Positions 13,071-25,404 of a stretch of 64,000 bases of DNA are shown here, one piece after another. Position 1 is the stretch's first letter; every line of letters begins with the position of its first letter. A program made the position numbers and the translations under genes. Origin of the DNA: Apostichopus japonicus (taxonomy: Eukaryota > Echinodermata > Holothuroidea > Aspidochirotida > Stichopodidae); contig NC_092580.1 of NCBI RefSeq assembly GCF_037975245.1, forward strand, positions 19,704,501-19,768,500, given 5' to 3'. Below the pieces are notes generated by a model. The model made no database searches. It saw only the letters and a program-made list of their open reading frames with translations, and was not told the origin of the DNA.

Positions 13071-15799
13071 AAGCTATATTCATTTCTTAACTTAGAGTGC
13101 CAGTTATGTGCTGAAATTCTTACAACGCAGTAATCATATCGTATGGTTCAATGTTTCTATGTTATGTTTTGAATGGGAAGTTATTTATTACACGAAGGAT
13201 ACATTTTACGGCATCAATAATCTGGTATATTGAGAAACTTGCATTCTCGATACGATATTCCAATAACGGAACATTAAACAAGGAAACCAGACACATGTCT
13301 TCCAATTTATGGCATAATGTATTCATTTCACGGTGGTTGAAGACTATTCCTAACTAATCTTACATGTCGCTAAAGGTTCATCTATCATGGTGTAATTAAA
13401 AATGTAATTGGGAGGGGGGGGGGGTGGGCGGGGGTGCACTTGCAATATTCATCCACTATGACAAATTTGTTTGGATATGGGGGATTCAATGCAAGATGGT
13501 GTTAACGTTTCCACCATTGTAGCATGTGTGTAGCGTACGTTATTTAATGCCCCCTCCCCAACGGCATGACTACATACTACGGCCCTGGTTATGGATACAG
13601 CCTGTTAAGTGGGAACGCAAAATGACGACGCATGGCAACGATTATATTAATAAATAGCCTAGCCTGCTTGCAAACAAAATCCGTCTCTACAGTCACCGTA
13701 GAGACCGCAACGTGAACACAAATTAAGGTCTACCAATTACGCGAGAATGAATAAACTAAAATATATGAATTAATTAAATTTGTTAAACAGTTAGAAATGT
13801 TGGCCAAGAAACCTCCCTTGAATGTTGTGAAGATATTTATGATAAAATATTGGGCCTACCATAAATAAAGTTTCTTTCTCGCTGCTCAATCTTAGTAGAT
13901 CACCATTGCCAGGTTTCCTTGGTCTCCGAGCAGTCTTTGTATTATCAAAATCCACAAAACATTTACTTCATTAATACAATTTTAAAACAGTCCAGATATG
14001 TAAGCGATACGTTAAAATGAGTTTGCTTAATTTTTAGTTATTATTGAAAATTCTGTCGTTAATTTAGTCTATACGATGGCAGCATATACACAACACGTAC
14101 ACGATACTCTCTCCTTGTCTCTCTCATTGAACAGCGTGCTTTTCAGTGCACACTTATCCAAAATATGTGCTGTAACAAAAGGACATTTAAATTTCCTACC
14201 AGCTTAATTCACCGCGTCTGCGTTCTAGCTTTAAAAGATTTGCATATTTTATTTAGTCGATCTACGGGGTATGTGTGGCATTGTGTAATGATATGCGTGT
14301 GTTGCCAATACGGACTCAACAGCTGTTCTGGGATGCATATCATTACAGCTTTTCATTGGGGCTGTTCAAATTACCTGATCAGGGCAATTGATATACACCC
14401 TGACATGTGATATCAAGGTATGGGTAGGCAATTGTATGCTGACAAGCATCTCCAGACGGCACAGCAAGAAATGGTCATAAATTGTTTTGTTTTTTGTATG
14501 AAAATTGTGTCAATCGTAGTGATAGCTTATGAGATTGTTAACTAACTTAGGGCATAGAACAGGAAGTCTTATCCAAAAATATTTCTAGGGTAAGAGATAA
14601 ACAGTTGTTGAAGCAGAGAGCCATAAAGAACCAGAATATAATGTAACACCAAGTAAACAACATGTCGCAACAGTACAGTTGATTTAGAAACACATTTTGA
14701 TAATGGAATAGTAGTTTAAGTCTCACTTTCACTGCACACGAAATAAATTATGCATATATTTAATTGATTGATAATCGAACATGATTTCTTGATATTCGAT
14801 GTATAATATCCCGACTGCACTAATAGGTGAGCTCAGTGTTTTACTAATGAAGTTAATACTTTAATATATTCATTCTGAGATCTTTCCCAGAAACAGATCA
14901 TTCATATTTCATAAATAGGCTAATATGATACAAGAAATGAATAAAATATAGCAAGGCAGGAGAGTTCACATATGAAATGATATATTAAAAAGGTAGGCCT
15001 ACAAATTAATAATGAAATATGCAGGCTCGAAAAGTTTCAGGACATTCTTGAAAGAGTAGGGATCTTGAGAATTGGTTAAACTAACTTTATCATTAGTGGT
15101 ATCCCATAGTACAAACGAGGTTTCAGGGTTACTTCTGTCCGTCCTACTCCACCTAGATGTATTTATTGCATGTAACATTGTAGTATTTGTAATGTGGACA
15201 CTCAATTATGTAGTCATTTAGTGTAATAGTACTGATTTGCTTTTTGGAGAAAACTCACCAACTAAACTAACTATAAAGCCTGAGTGTGAAACCAAAGCAA
15301 CTTGATCCACCCCCGCCCCCTAGATCGCAACTGTAGCGATCGTGCGATCATGGCGGTGTAATGTCGTGTTGTGTCTTATGTCGATTTACGTCTTGTAATG
15401 CGTGTTGTCTTGTTATGTTGCATTATTAAACCATATTTGACGGGTTGAAGTTTTCTCGGTCTGAGGATTCATTGCTTGACTGGGTAGGGTGGGGGGGGGG
15501 GGGGGTTATTGCTGGACATGGGAACAGAGGGTGGGTGTCACCCTGTGAACTTTAAGGGCGTGGATACCACTCAACGGTCAGAATGTTGTTTTTATATCAA
15601 AGAGTTGTCTATAGGATTTGATTGCTAACAATCTTTCCGTGGTTGAATGTGCATTTGACAAACGCATATTTGATATACACTAAATTTGCTGCACAATGAT
15701 ACATTAACGATGACGTCATGCACACACTTGGAACTGTTTCACTGGTAATTCTTTAAACGATTTAGTATCCACTTTAACTAGAGTCTAACTCTCAACAAT

Positions 15800-16302
15800 G
15801 CTGTGATTGGGATCAAAACACTAAGAGTTTTTAACTGGGACTTGGGATCAAATCTATTACTTTTTAATTGGGAATTTGGATCAAATCTAGTACTTTAACT
15901 GGGACTGGGATTAAATCTATTAATTTTAAATGGGACTTGGGATCAAATCTATTAATTTTAAATGGGAATTTGGATCAAATCTATTAAATTTAAATGGGAC
16001 TTGAGGATCAAATGTATTAATTTTAAATGGGACTTGGGATCAAATCTATTAATTTTAAATTGGACTTTGGATCAAATCTATTAATATTAAATGGGACTTG
16101 GGATCAAATCTATAACTTTTTGAACTTGGGATCAAATTTAGTACTTTTTTTGAGACTGGGATCAAAATAAGGAGTTTTCAACTGGTCCTGAGACAAACAC
16201 TACAATTTTTGAACTGGAATGGGATCATAACAAAGCATTTTGAATTGGGACTGGAATAAAAATTAGATATCTTGAATGGGAAATTGGATAAAAACTAGGA
16301 AG
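15800..16302. repeat. Minisatellite, unit about 30-33 bases
   Basis: About 15 degenerate head-to-tail units built on the word GGGATCAAATCTATTAATTT followed by TAAATGGGACTT. Central units are most alike and outer ones are increasingly diverged, as expected for an array that expands by internal slippage or unequal exchange. Confidence 0.9.
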
Positions 16303-17245
16303 TTGTCATCAAATCCACAGTTAATAAGTATATTTCTTTATAAATAAAATAAGATGACAGCTATATTATTCACAGCTTAAGAAGATATAACGTTTACCCA
16401 GATGGTTATCATTTGCATAGAAGAAATGATACAAACAGACTCAATATATTGCCCTCGCAAAAACAATAAATAATGATATATAATTTAACTTCGAAAATAT
16501 CACAAGGTGCAAAAATATCAGGCCTTTTTTATCTTAAACGACTTTTATTTTGTTAATAAATAATGTGGGTAATGTATATCATAAATTATATTTAAATAAA
16601 TACAGAACATATATATTTCAAAATAAAAAGCTTTGTTTAGTTGCATATTTTGAAACTGAAGGACGCCCATTTTATGAGGATTTAAGTACTGTATAAATGA
16701 CATTTTTATATGACACTAATTTCAAAACATAGCTTGGATCTTAAAGGAACACGACTTTTGAAGGTGATAATGATCTACAGAAAGTAACCTAAATACATTT
16801 CTTAATTTTTCTTATCTTCAGTGATTCAAAACAACTGCTGATGACAATTTTAATGTGCAGAAAGAAACAATAAAAAATTAGTTGAGCATCCCACCAGGAA
16901 CACATATGTTACCATGGTGATACTACTTAAAGCTACCTGCCCAATTGGCAATTTTTGCAATAAAATCTGCAAACCAAGGCTTTTGAAATGTTTGTTTGGA
17001 TAAATATCTAGTCTAATGAATTATTCATTTAATAAATTCTCTTTCTCTGTGGCTTCTATGTCAGCATGACATTGCTTTCCTAATTAATTAGTTAAGTTAA
17101 TTTAATAATTAAGTTAATAATACATGCAGTTATTTTTTTTATATGTAGGATGTCCTGTAACTCCTGAAGAAATCAAATATAGGCAGCATGACCCCCAAGC
17201 AAAGGAAAGTATGTGAAGAGATATTTACAAAATATGTCTCCAAAA

Positions 17246-17626
17246 GTTACTATTTACTATATACAGTAATATTTGGGCATGATGACGATTTGCAGTAATT
17301 TTTGGGCGTGATCACTATTTACAGTAATATACAGGCGTGATTACTATTTACAGTAATACATAGGTGTGATTACTATTACATTAGTACATAGGCACGATTG
17401 CCATTTACATTAATACATAGGAATGATTACTATTTACGGTAATATAAGGGCTTGATTACTATATACCAGTAATATTTGGGTGTGGTTTCTATTTACATTA
17501 ATACACATGCATGGTTACTATTTACAGTAATACATTGGCACAGTTATTATTTACATTAATACATAGGCATGGTTATTATTTGCAGTATTACATTGGCATG
17601 ATTACTATTTCCAGTAACACATGATT
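17246..17626. repeat. Minisatellite, unit about 28-30 bases
   Basis: About 13 degenerate units built on ATTACTATTTACAGTAATAC followed by ATAGGCATG. It lies downstream of the GSAP gene, with no coding potential. Confidence 0.85.
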
Positions 17627-17937
17627 ACTGGAGGATAAAATAAGAAATAACAAAGTTTTCAGGATTAACTTTCTTAAACGTTGCTAACTCTCTTGTCCAG
17701 TAATGAACACTATCCACGAGACTGTCTGAAAGACAACAAGTATTTTTATGACCTAATTCTCCTTGAGAAAATGTTAGAGAATCTTTATTGAGCTAGTCCC
17801 AATAAATATTTCAGCTTGTGTTTGTCTAACATTCGTCTTGCAAAAAAGATCAGACTCAGAACAGCTGCTTTTACTTCAAATAGTGAAAGTTTTCCATAGA
17901 AACAACTGGCTTGCTGTAGACAGCCATTCACCTCATG

Positions 17938-18187
17938 TTACGAACATGATATTGAGGTGTGGTTTTCATGCAGTAGTGAATAATGGTTAAACTCAACGAG
18001 GCAACAACTGCCAACAGCATCTTGTCGTTTGCTAAATGATCGTAAGTATTTGTAAAGGATCCGGTACAATTTCAAGTATTTCATTTTCAGCTCAACATTT
18101 TGTAAATGAACCAACGGCTGTCTCCATTTCTCGTATGTTTCAACATTTCGGGGTAAAATGTATCCCACTAGATGTGGAGACTTGCCA
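17938..18187 (-). other. Unassigned open frame, possible terminal exon
   Basis: On the minus strand a frame of about 80 codons runs to a TAA at 17938-17940. It is richer in charged residues and less repetitive than surrounding frames, with VGYILPRNVETYEKWRQPLV near its start. It has no good ATG at its head, so if real it would be an exon: AG dinucleotides precede it near 18169-18172, and the phase would fit the donor of GSAP exon 21 (phase 1). It does not resemble any GSAP C-terminus I know. It may be an alternative last exon, an exon of an unknown gene, or chance. Confidence 0.25.
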
Positions 18188-18386
18188 TCTCTTGTATTTG
18201 AAGATTGTTAAAATAGATAAATACAACACTATGCATGGTCAACCGGTTCATAATATCAACAATTGCCTTGGCAGAGAAAGGAAGGGGGCACAAAAATAAG
18301 AACATTTTTTTGTTTCTTCTTTGAAAACAAGGTACACAGTGGAACAATACAGAATGTTTCTTCCGCAGACATTCCTTACTTCTCAC

Positions 18387-18751
18387 CAGGGATGTAGCCC
18401 GGGGGGGGGGAAGCAATGGGAGCAATCGCTCCCCCCCCTTTGAGTACCCCGAAGAATATATTTGAACTAAAAGCAGGAAATATCATTAAAGCTCTCTTTT
18501 CAGGTTGAAGGAAGCTTAGCGACCCTTCTCAATCTTTCCCCTAAACATTTGTCTGCTATGTAATACAATACTCTTATTATTGTTTATTTGAGCATTTCTT
18601 TGGGCAAAACTTTTTTTTGTCCATCATGGCACTCCATTAAATATAATAATGCCCCCTTTGTGAGAAGTGCCCCTTTTAAAATTCTGCTTTCCCCCTTTTC
18701 AAAATTCTGCTTGCCCCCCCCCCCCCTTTCAAATTTCTGGCTACATCTCTG
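18387..18751. mobile_element. hAT-type MITE with 8-base target duplication
   Basis: The ends are inverted repeats of 13 bases (left CAGGGATGTAGCC, right GGCTACATCTCTG) next to G/C homopolymer runs. The flanks carry an 8-base duplication with one mismatch, CTTCTCAC (18379-18386) and CTTCTCAT (18752-18759), typical of hAT insertion. At 365 bases with no coding capacity it is non-autonomous. Confidence 0.8.
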
Positions 18752-19120
18752 CTTCTCATCAATGGTTCCTTCAAACGCAATGCTATTTTGGTCGTAATTT
18801 CAGCATCTAAAATATACTTGTCCAGTGTGGGCTTCGTCTTCAGAGAAACCCTGGATTGGCCACTGATTGCATCTGGGAAGTTTTTACTATGATATGAACA
18901 TAATAGCAAACTAGATTCCAGCTACATATTTTTACAGCTGTCCATTCATTGTCTATCAAGTCACATAGGTTTCGGCAAGAATCGTTAATGTGAAACCATG
19001 CAACTGTTGTTTTCCTTTTAATCAATTTCTATGCAGAAACATAAAAATAATTAATGAATAATTCATGCACAGCTATGTCACATTGACAAATGCCTTGTAC
19101 CAATAATATATTATGATTAA

Positions 19121-19126
19121 TTTATT
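19121..19126 (-). promoter_or_regulatory. Candidate poly(A) signal of GSAP
   Basis: AATAAA on the minus strand, 200 bases after the GSAP stop codon, in the expected position for a short 3' UTR. Confidence 0.5.
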
Positions 19127-19325
19127 AGAGATAATGGACATGTGAAGTAATCTGGGACGACAGAGAGGTGCACGACGAAAAAGGAATCAACAGTTAACGT
19201 GCTTCTTGCAACAGAAGATAAGTTGCTATGAGTTAATGGTGCATCTTCCATGGAGTGACCGACGGTGATAATAAATCAGAAGAACTCAACTTTTGTGAAT
19301 CAGTTTCAACCTTTCCTCTGATGCA

Positions 19326-19998
19326 TCAAAATGTAAATCCTTGCAAGTCCCCTCCACAAGTCTGGATTGTATTAAACAGAGCCGCGGAAGCCATCTGGCT
19401 TGACAGCAACCGGTGGTCCTGATCTGCTGGCAATGATGAGGTCCTCCCTGTAATATACAAATAATAGAACAGAACAATTATATATATATATATTTACAGG
19501 GATGTGCCCAGGAATTCCTGAGTGCCGGGTATACTGATTGCCATCCTGGGGGAGGGGTCTAAGGGGGAGGGGGTGTCCTCCTCCCTATTGAGAAATTTTT
19601 CGATTTTTGAAGGTGCTGAGATGCCAAATGCTGGCACTTGTGTAGCTTTTAAGCACATTTTAAGCACATACACATATACTAGTTTTGCTAACAATTTACA
19701 TTTTTATTTTTTTTTAGTGAAATATATTACGTACCTGGTAAAGTTATTAGTTTGTTTCCAAGAGATTTTACAAAGGATTGATTGAGAGCTGTAAGTAATG
19801 TTTCTCGCATGCGTAACTGATGCATTAGTAGTCTGTATGATTTTGGCATAGGCTAGGTCCAATTTATGTTGAATATATTGTTAGGAACGTCGGGATATTA
19901 GATGAAAATAGTGCTGGGCAGGATTCACGATTTTTAAGACAGTGCTGGGCGGTAATTTTTAGTGCTGGGCGGGGCCGCCCAGCGTGGGCACATCCCTG

Positions 19999-20078
<80 letters not shown>

Positions 20079-23000
20079 CTCTCCGGAATTTCGAAAAATA
20101 ATTCTGACGTGAAACATGAAACTTCCATTCATGAGAAAATATAATATTCTAGAAAAAACAAATTATTTTAGTACAGAGGGCGTACATACCATTCTACAGT
20201 TTAATATAGTAATATCCCAATGTCTGCACACTAGATACATGCTTTAACATAACCCACAGGCCTACTGAAGTGATTTGGTCATTGAAAGTTGCAGATTATT
20301 ACCACCTGACTATGAAATCTATAACTTTTAGGGTGTAAATACAAGACCTCGACGGTGTGGAAACCAACAGGACTGAAGGTGATATTAACAAAATAGCATT
20401 TACCACAAAACTGACTGGGATATCAAAATTCAAGTTTGAAACAATCAAAGGTTTAGGCTAGAAGAGGATTCAAGTCGGTCAATATTTGCTCTTTCAAGGA
20501 CACTCCACTAGTATCTTGAGTGTGTCTGGCAATGAGTGAAATTTCATAGGGAAGCCAACCAGCTACTTCAAGACAGAAATCCAAAAGTTCCTTGGGTTAG
20601 TCAGTCATGGAAGGGTATTGACTTACTTTAGAGGGGGTACAACCAGAATATGTTTGCAGTCATATCATGCTTCAAACAATATTGACAGAAGAGAAACATT
20701 CTCGAATTTGAAATGCCTTTGATTACTTAAATGCTTGCCTGATCAGACTGACTAAAAATGTCCACAAGTAAAGGTGAGAAAAAGGAAGAAAAAACAAAAC
20801 TAGCCTAGCAGAATGTAGTACAATGATCTGCAAAGTTCTAGACCCATGACCTTCCCACCCTGACCCATTATCTTCCATGATGACTGACCCATGACCTAGC
20901 ATCTTCCATAATGACTGAGCCATGACACAGGATCTTCCATGACTGTCCCATGACCTGACTGACCCATGACCTTCCATGACTGACCCATGACCTTCTATAA
21001 TGACTGAGCCATGACCAGCATCTTCCATAATGATCCAGCCATGACACAGGAACTGTAATGGTGACTGACCCATGACCCAGGATCTTCCATGACGACTGAC
21101 CCATGACCCAGCATCTTCCATAATGACTGTCCTATGACCCACCTCTACCTTCCACCCTCAGAATCAATACTCAGCATTCATGGAAACTATTTTATAGTAT
21201 AAACTTCATGTTATAATACAACTCTGTAAAACTGTAGATGACTTTTCCAACATCTGGAAAAAATCCTGGGGGCCACTGAAAAAGTTTTTGTGCCTCACTT
21301 TTGGATGGACCAACCATCTACAGTAGTAGTAGATTGAGACACACTTACCAACGTATCTCAAAAGGCTGGATAAAGGTGGAAAATTGGATGATGGGGAATC
21401 TTTGGAAAGGACAAAAGAAAAAACAACAAGAAAATGAAAGTGATGTCCAATCATGAGTATACATTTAAATGCAAACTACGTCGATGCAAAACTAGGAACT
21501 ACATTTTGACTACAGTTATAATAAATGTTACATAAACATTCTATTATTAACACAGACTGAGTGATTCCTAGACCTATCAACCTCAAAACAATATGATATT
21601 ATCATAGCTGGCATAGAAACAGACAAAATAGTCAAATAAACTATCAACCACTGACAACCCAACAACAACTACAACAACAATAATAATATCAAATAATTTA
21701 TAAAGTGCTATTATCCAGTTTTCTGTTTAATGAACTGTACAAACTAACTACAAATTTTACACAATGCCCAGACAAATGTTTTGACTTCTTTAATACAGGA
21801 AATGTTTGTGAAAACAGGATTGCATTAAGTTAGTCTTTGTTCAAATCACTGAATATTCATAGTCAAGCGATAAGGAACATAGTCAGAGATAGTTGCAGAA
21901 TTTGATCTTCAACACTTACCTGGCTGATCAGGTGGATTATCTTTCACAGATGCTGCTTCTGTGAAAAAAAAAGAAGTTAATATTAATACTTTTTTTTTCT
22001 CGTCGAGATGCCTAACTGTGATAGGAAGGCAGCTTATCTGACTACAGATGTCACTCATCAACGAATATAATGAAGGGTCTATTTTTCTACAGCACGCAAG
22101 CTGATAAAGATACTTTGGAGCAGTTTTCTCATCAAATATAAAGATTAATATAGTAGGTATTATTGTAACAGTCAAGTAACAGTGATATATCATTGACGAG
22201 AAGTGTACACTAAAATTACATACCATGATGGTAACTACTCAAAGTTGTGATCAGTACATTTGCTGCACTGGGCCCCTCTTAACCGTATCCTACCTACATT
22301 TATTACCCACAAACTAACTAATATCCCATCCAATCAGTTAACCTCTTAACCATATCCTAACTACATTTATTACCCACAAACGAATTAATATCCCATCCAA
22401 CCAGTTAACCTCTTAACCATATCCTACCTACTTTATTACCCACAAACTAACTAATATCCCTTCCAACCACTCCTAACACCTTATCCTTATCACTACAGTC
22501 CTCTAACTAATTCCTGCCTGATCAATCCATCCTATCAAATTTCTTAATCAGAATTCAATTCTTACTTTAATACACCAACTGCTTCTCTCACCAACTGCTT
22601 ATAACCTTCCATTTACTGACCATACAATCCCACCCATTGCCTCCTACCCACATAGTCAAAATATGGAGAGGGTTTAAATCACAATACACTGCAGAGCTAC
22701 TTTATATCTAGATCCAAACTGACAGAAGTATGGAGTGCCATTTTTCACGCTGAAGTCAGCTAGTTTACAAAACTGCTGCAAGTGTTAAACTAATAGATTT
22801 GGTGACAGTAAAAGCAAACGTTTTTGCAGGCTGGGAATATTGTATCAACTTGTGAAAAAAAATACACAGATATTTAGAGAAGAAATGCTTATAATATTAT
22901 CATCAGATTTCAAAACTGATCCTGGAGAAGACTTAACATGTTGTTGATGAAGCAAAAACATACTTATATGACATAAATTTACCTGCAAACCAATTTTTCT

Positions 23001-25404
23001 CCAAATAAATCTTTGTCAAGATGGCATTTCCTTCAGGATGGTTCCAACTTCTTAACATTTCCATTTGCAGATCTCTCTGAAAAACCAAAAACAAAAGAAC
23101 AAAAGAAGAGATAATTACAAAAAGTTCTGATTAAATTTGAAACATTTCTCTACAAGAAATAATTTTGAAACATTTCTCTACATGAAATATGAAACCTATC
23201 AATTAGAGGCACACATGTTGAAATCACTTAATTTAGTTATCTTACTTCTGGTCCCGCTGCCTCATTGCTATAACTATGCATTAAGAAATGTACTTCATTG
23301 TGATTTAATGGCAGCAGTAAATGAACAAAAAAAAACAATTAATGTGGAACACTAAAATAACCAACATAATTAAATCATGGATGATGGCTGAATACAATCC
23401 TTACAGAATCACAAATTTTTTACAAAAGAAAAGAAAACAGCAAAAGACAATTTGATATGTGGTCACCACATGATAAAACATATCGCTCCATTGCTGATCA
23501 CTTTTACCCAAAAAATTCAACATTTTAATATTCCAGGCACATCAAAGATACATCCAACACAATCATACAACACTGAAAATATCAAACAGTAAGATATTTC
23601 ATGTTTCAACGACAGAAAGGCACAGCTGGTGTTCTCAGTGATTTAAGGGTGGACTTGGTTGCTCACCCACATTACAAGAGAAACACAATTTATATGAGAA
23701 TCAACCACTTCCTCACACACACACACACACACATGAAAGTAAGTAAATGACTCGGTTTAAGATGACAATAATGTTCATTTCACTGAAAAAAACCTAGCAA
23801 AGTACTAAATTGAAACATCAGAGACACTTTTAAGCAAGCACAAAGCATACCCTTTACCACTGTTTGTCTTTCTGGTCAATGCAACAACAACAACAAAATA
23901 AATAAAAACAAAATAAATAAAAATAAACAAACTGCTTTATAAACTCAATCCAAACTGAAATATATGGTAAAATGAAATGACACCCATCATGTTGAATCTT
24001 AGGCAAACTACAGGAAAAGTAATAAGTCATTGGAAATTGGAAATCAAACTCAAAAATCCTGTGATTAAAATAAAACACAACAAAAGAGTAATACTTGTTA
24101 GGGAATCAAACTCTCCTCTCCTCTCTCTTTTCCTTGACTAAAAGGCAACTCAAAATATTATCATATTTTGGGGAATATTTCTTAGAGTGTTATCACCAAA
24201 TTCTTGACTAGCGAGAATCCCAAATCTTACCGAGGGCAGCATGGATAAAATGATCTTTTTCTTCTCTCTATTTACTCTTTGGTCGTCAGGAAGATCCTTT
24301 AAGAACTTGAGGAGGAAATTCTTGTTTAATTGAAAGACATCGTGCTCAACGTACTGAAGAAAGGATGGGAAATCTAGACATCTGAAGCCAAGGCACATAA
24401 AATGGGTAAGGAAATCTGTTGACAAAAATATGAAATATTTTAAATAAACATCACTTATAAATATAGAACTCTATATCAGATGGCAAAGATGTACTAATTG
24501 TTTTTAAAGGAGGATTAACACAGTATATGAATTCCTGAATGATTGTTTGTTAATAAAACAACACTTAATTAACTCCACAAAAGTTGTGAATAGGTCATAA
24601 ATATACAATATTGCTTCAGCAACTTCAAACAGATTGAAATATTTAGAAGTATCAAGTGTTAGTCCTTTTTTGTGTAAAACAGTAAAATTTCCAATCTGCC
24701 ATTGACAGGACAGGTTTGATACCTTTGGGAATTAACAGGCAGTGGGTTTCCATGGCAACGAACACACGCTCCATTAAGAGCAAAAGGTTCTCTTCTTCTT
24801 GAGATGGCAAGGTGTTTCTGAAAATTCATGATTGATAAAAAAAAAAAAATGTAACATCCATCAGGGATTAATTCAAATAAAGAATTAAAATGCACTCTTC
24901 ATCACCATCCCACCATGGCCCCTCTCCCTATCACCTCTTTCACTCCCTCAGTGATATCTGACCTATAACAGTTGTTTATACTTTGTATTAGAGGTCAGTG
25001 ATAGAAAATGCAAGAATAAATTAAAAAGTTGTCTGCTAGGGAGTTTGATGATTATCAAAACCTATTGTTTCTATGACAATGCTCGTCCATGTTGTAACAC
25101 GTATAACTTTCACATCTCAAACACTGGGGGAGGAGGAGGGGGAGGGGGGAGGTACACTTTTCTTCCTAACCAGAGGATGAAAATTAAGTAACACTCCAAA
25201 ATACGATACGCATACTTACAAGGATAGATCCCACACACTGGGGCTGCTCTTATCATCTAAACCAGTAGATCTGATTAGAATATTCATGAGATGATGCACC
25301 TGCTGAATCTGACAGTCACAGTATATCGTTGCTATTTGTAAGAGTTTCTCTGGACTTGCATAGGTCAAGCATTGTGAAAGATGTCTCTGGAGAGCTTCGA
25401 CATG
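19326..25404 (-). CDS. GSAP: GSAP exons 16-22 (residues 747-1002), C-terminal GSAP-16-type region
   Basis: Exons: 25404-25220, 24817-24723, 24415-24231, 23076-22983, 21958-21920, 21399-21349, 19447-19326 (TGA). Joints are phase 2, 1, 0, 1, 1, 1. Exon 17-18 reads MERVFVAMETHCLLIPK then DFLTHFMCLGFRCL, equivalent to human LEATNSLFLPLPPGFHTLHTILG. Exon 18 contains DLPD (880-883) where the human sequence has KDLDN, the reported caspase site as I recall it. Exon 19 LRSWNHPEGNAIL matches human CRLWDHPMSSNII. Exon 21 (17 codons) was found by phase and by its likeness to the human FLPLNYFIEIL block. The last 30 residues are not clearly alignable. Confidence 0.87.

Larger units (their letters stand above)
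12557..17937. other. Non-coding stretch upstream of the SLC10 gene
   Basis: It must contain the SLC10 promoter and any non-coding first exon, but no core promoter motif stands out. It holds the AAT microsatellite, G runs near 13410 and 15490, two minisatellites (15800-16302, 17246-17626), and a locally CpG-richer patch near 15320-15470. No coding exon was found. Confidence 0.55.

Noticed and set aside
12821-13083. Minus-strand frames rich in Leu, Ile and Tyr
   Set aside because: They are translations of an AAT microsatellite.
20460-20610. Minus-strand open stretch (GWLPYEISLIARHTQ) in GSAP intron 21
   Set aside because: Its only plausible acceptor would be phase 0, which does not fit the phase 1 joint between exons 20, 21 and 22, and it has no likeness to human GSAP.
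20723-21142. Minus-strand frame of 139 codons
   Set aside because: It is periodic, follows the 30-base minisatellite, and lies in a GSAP intron.
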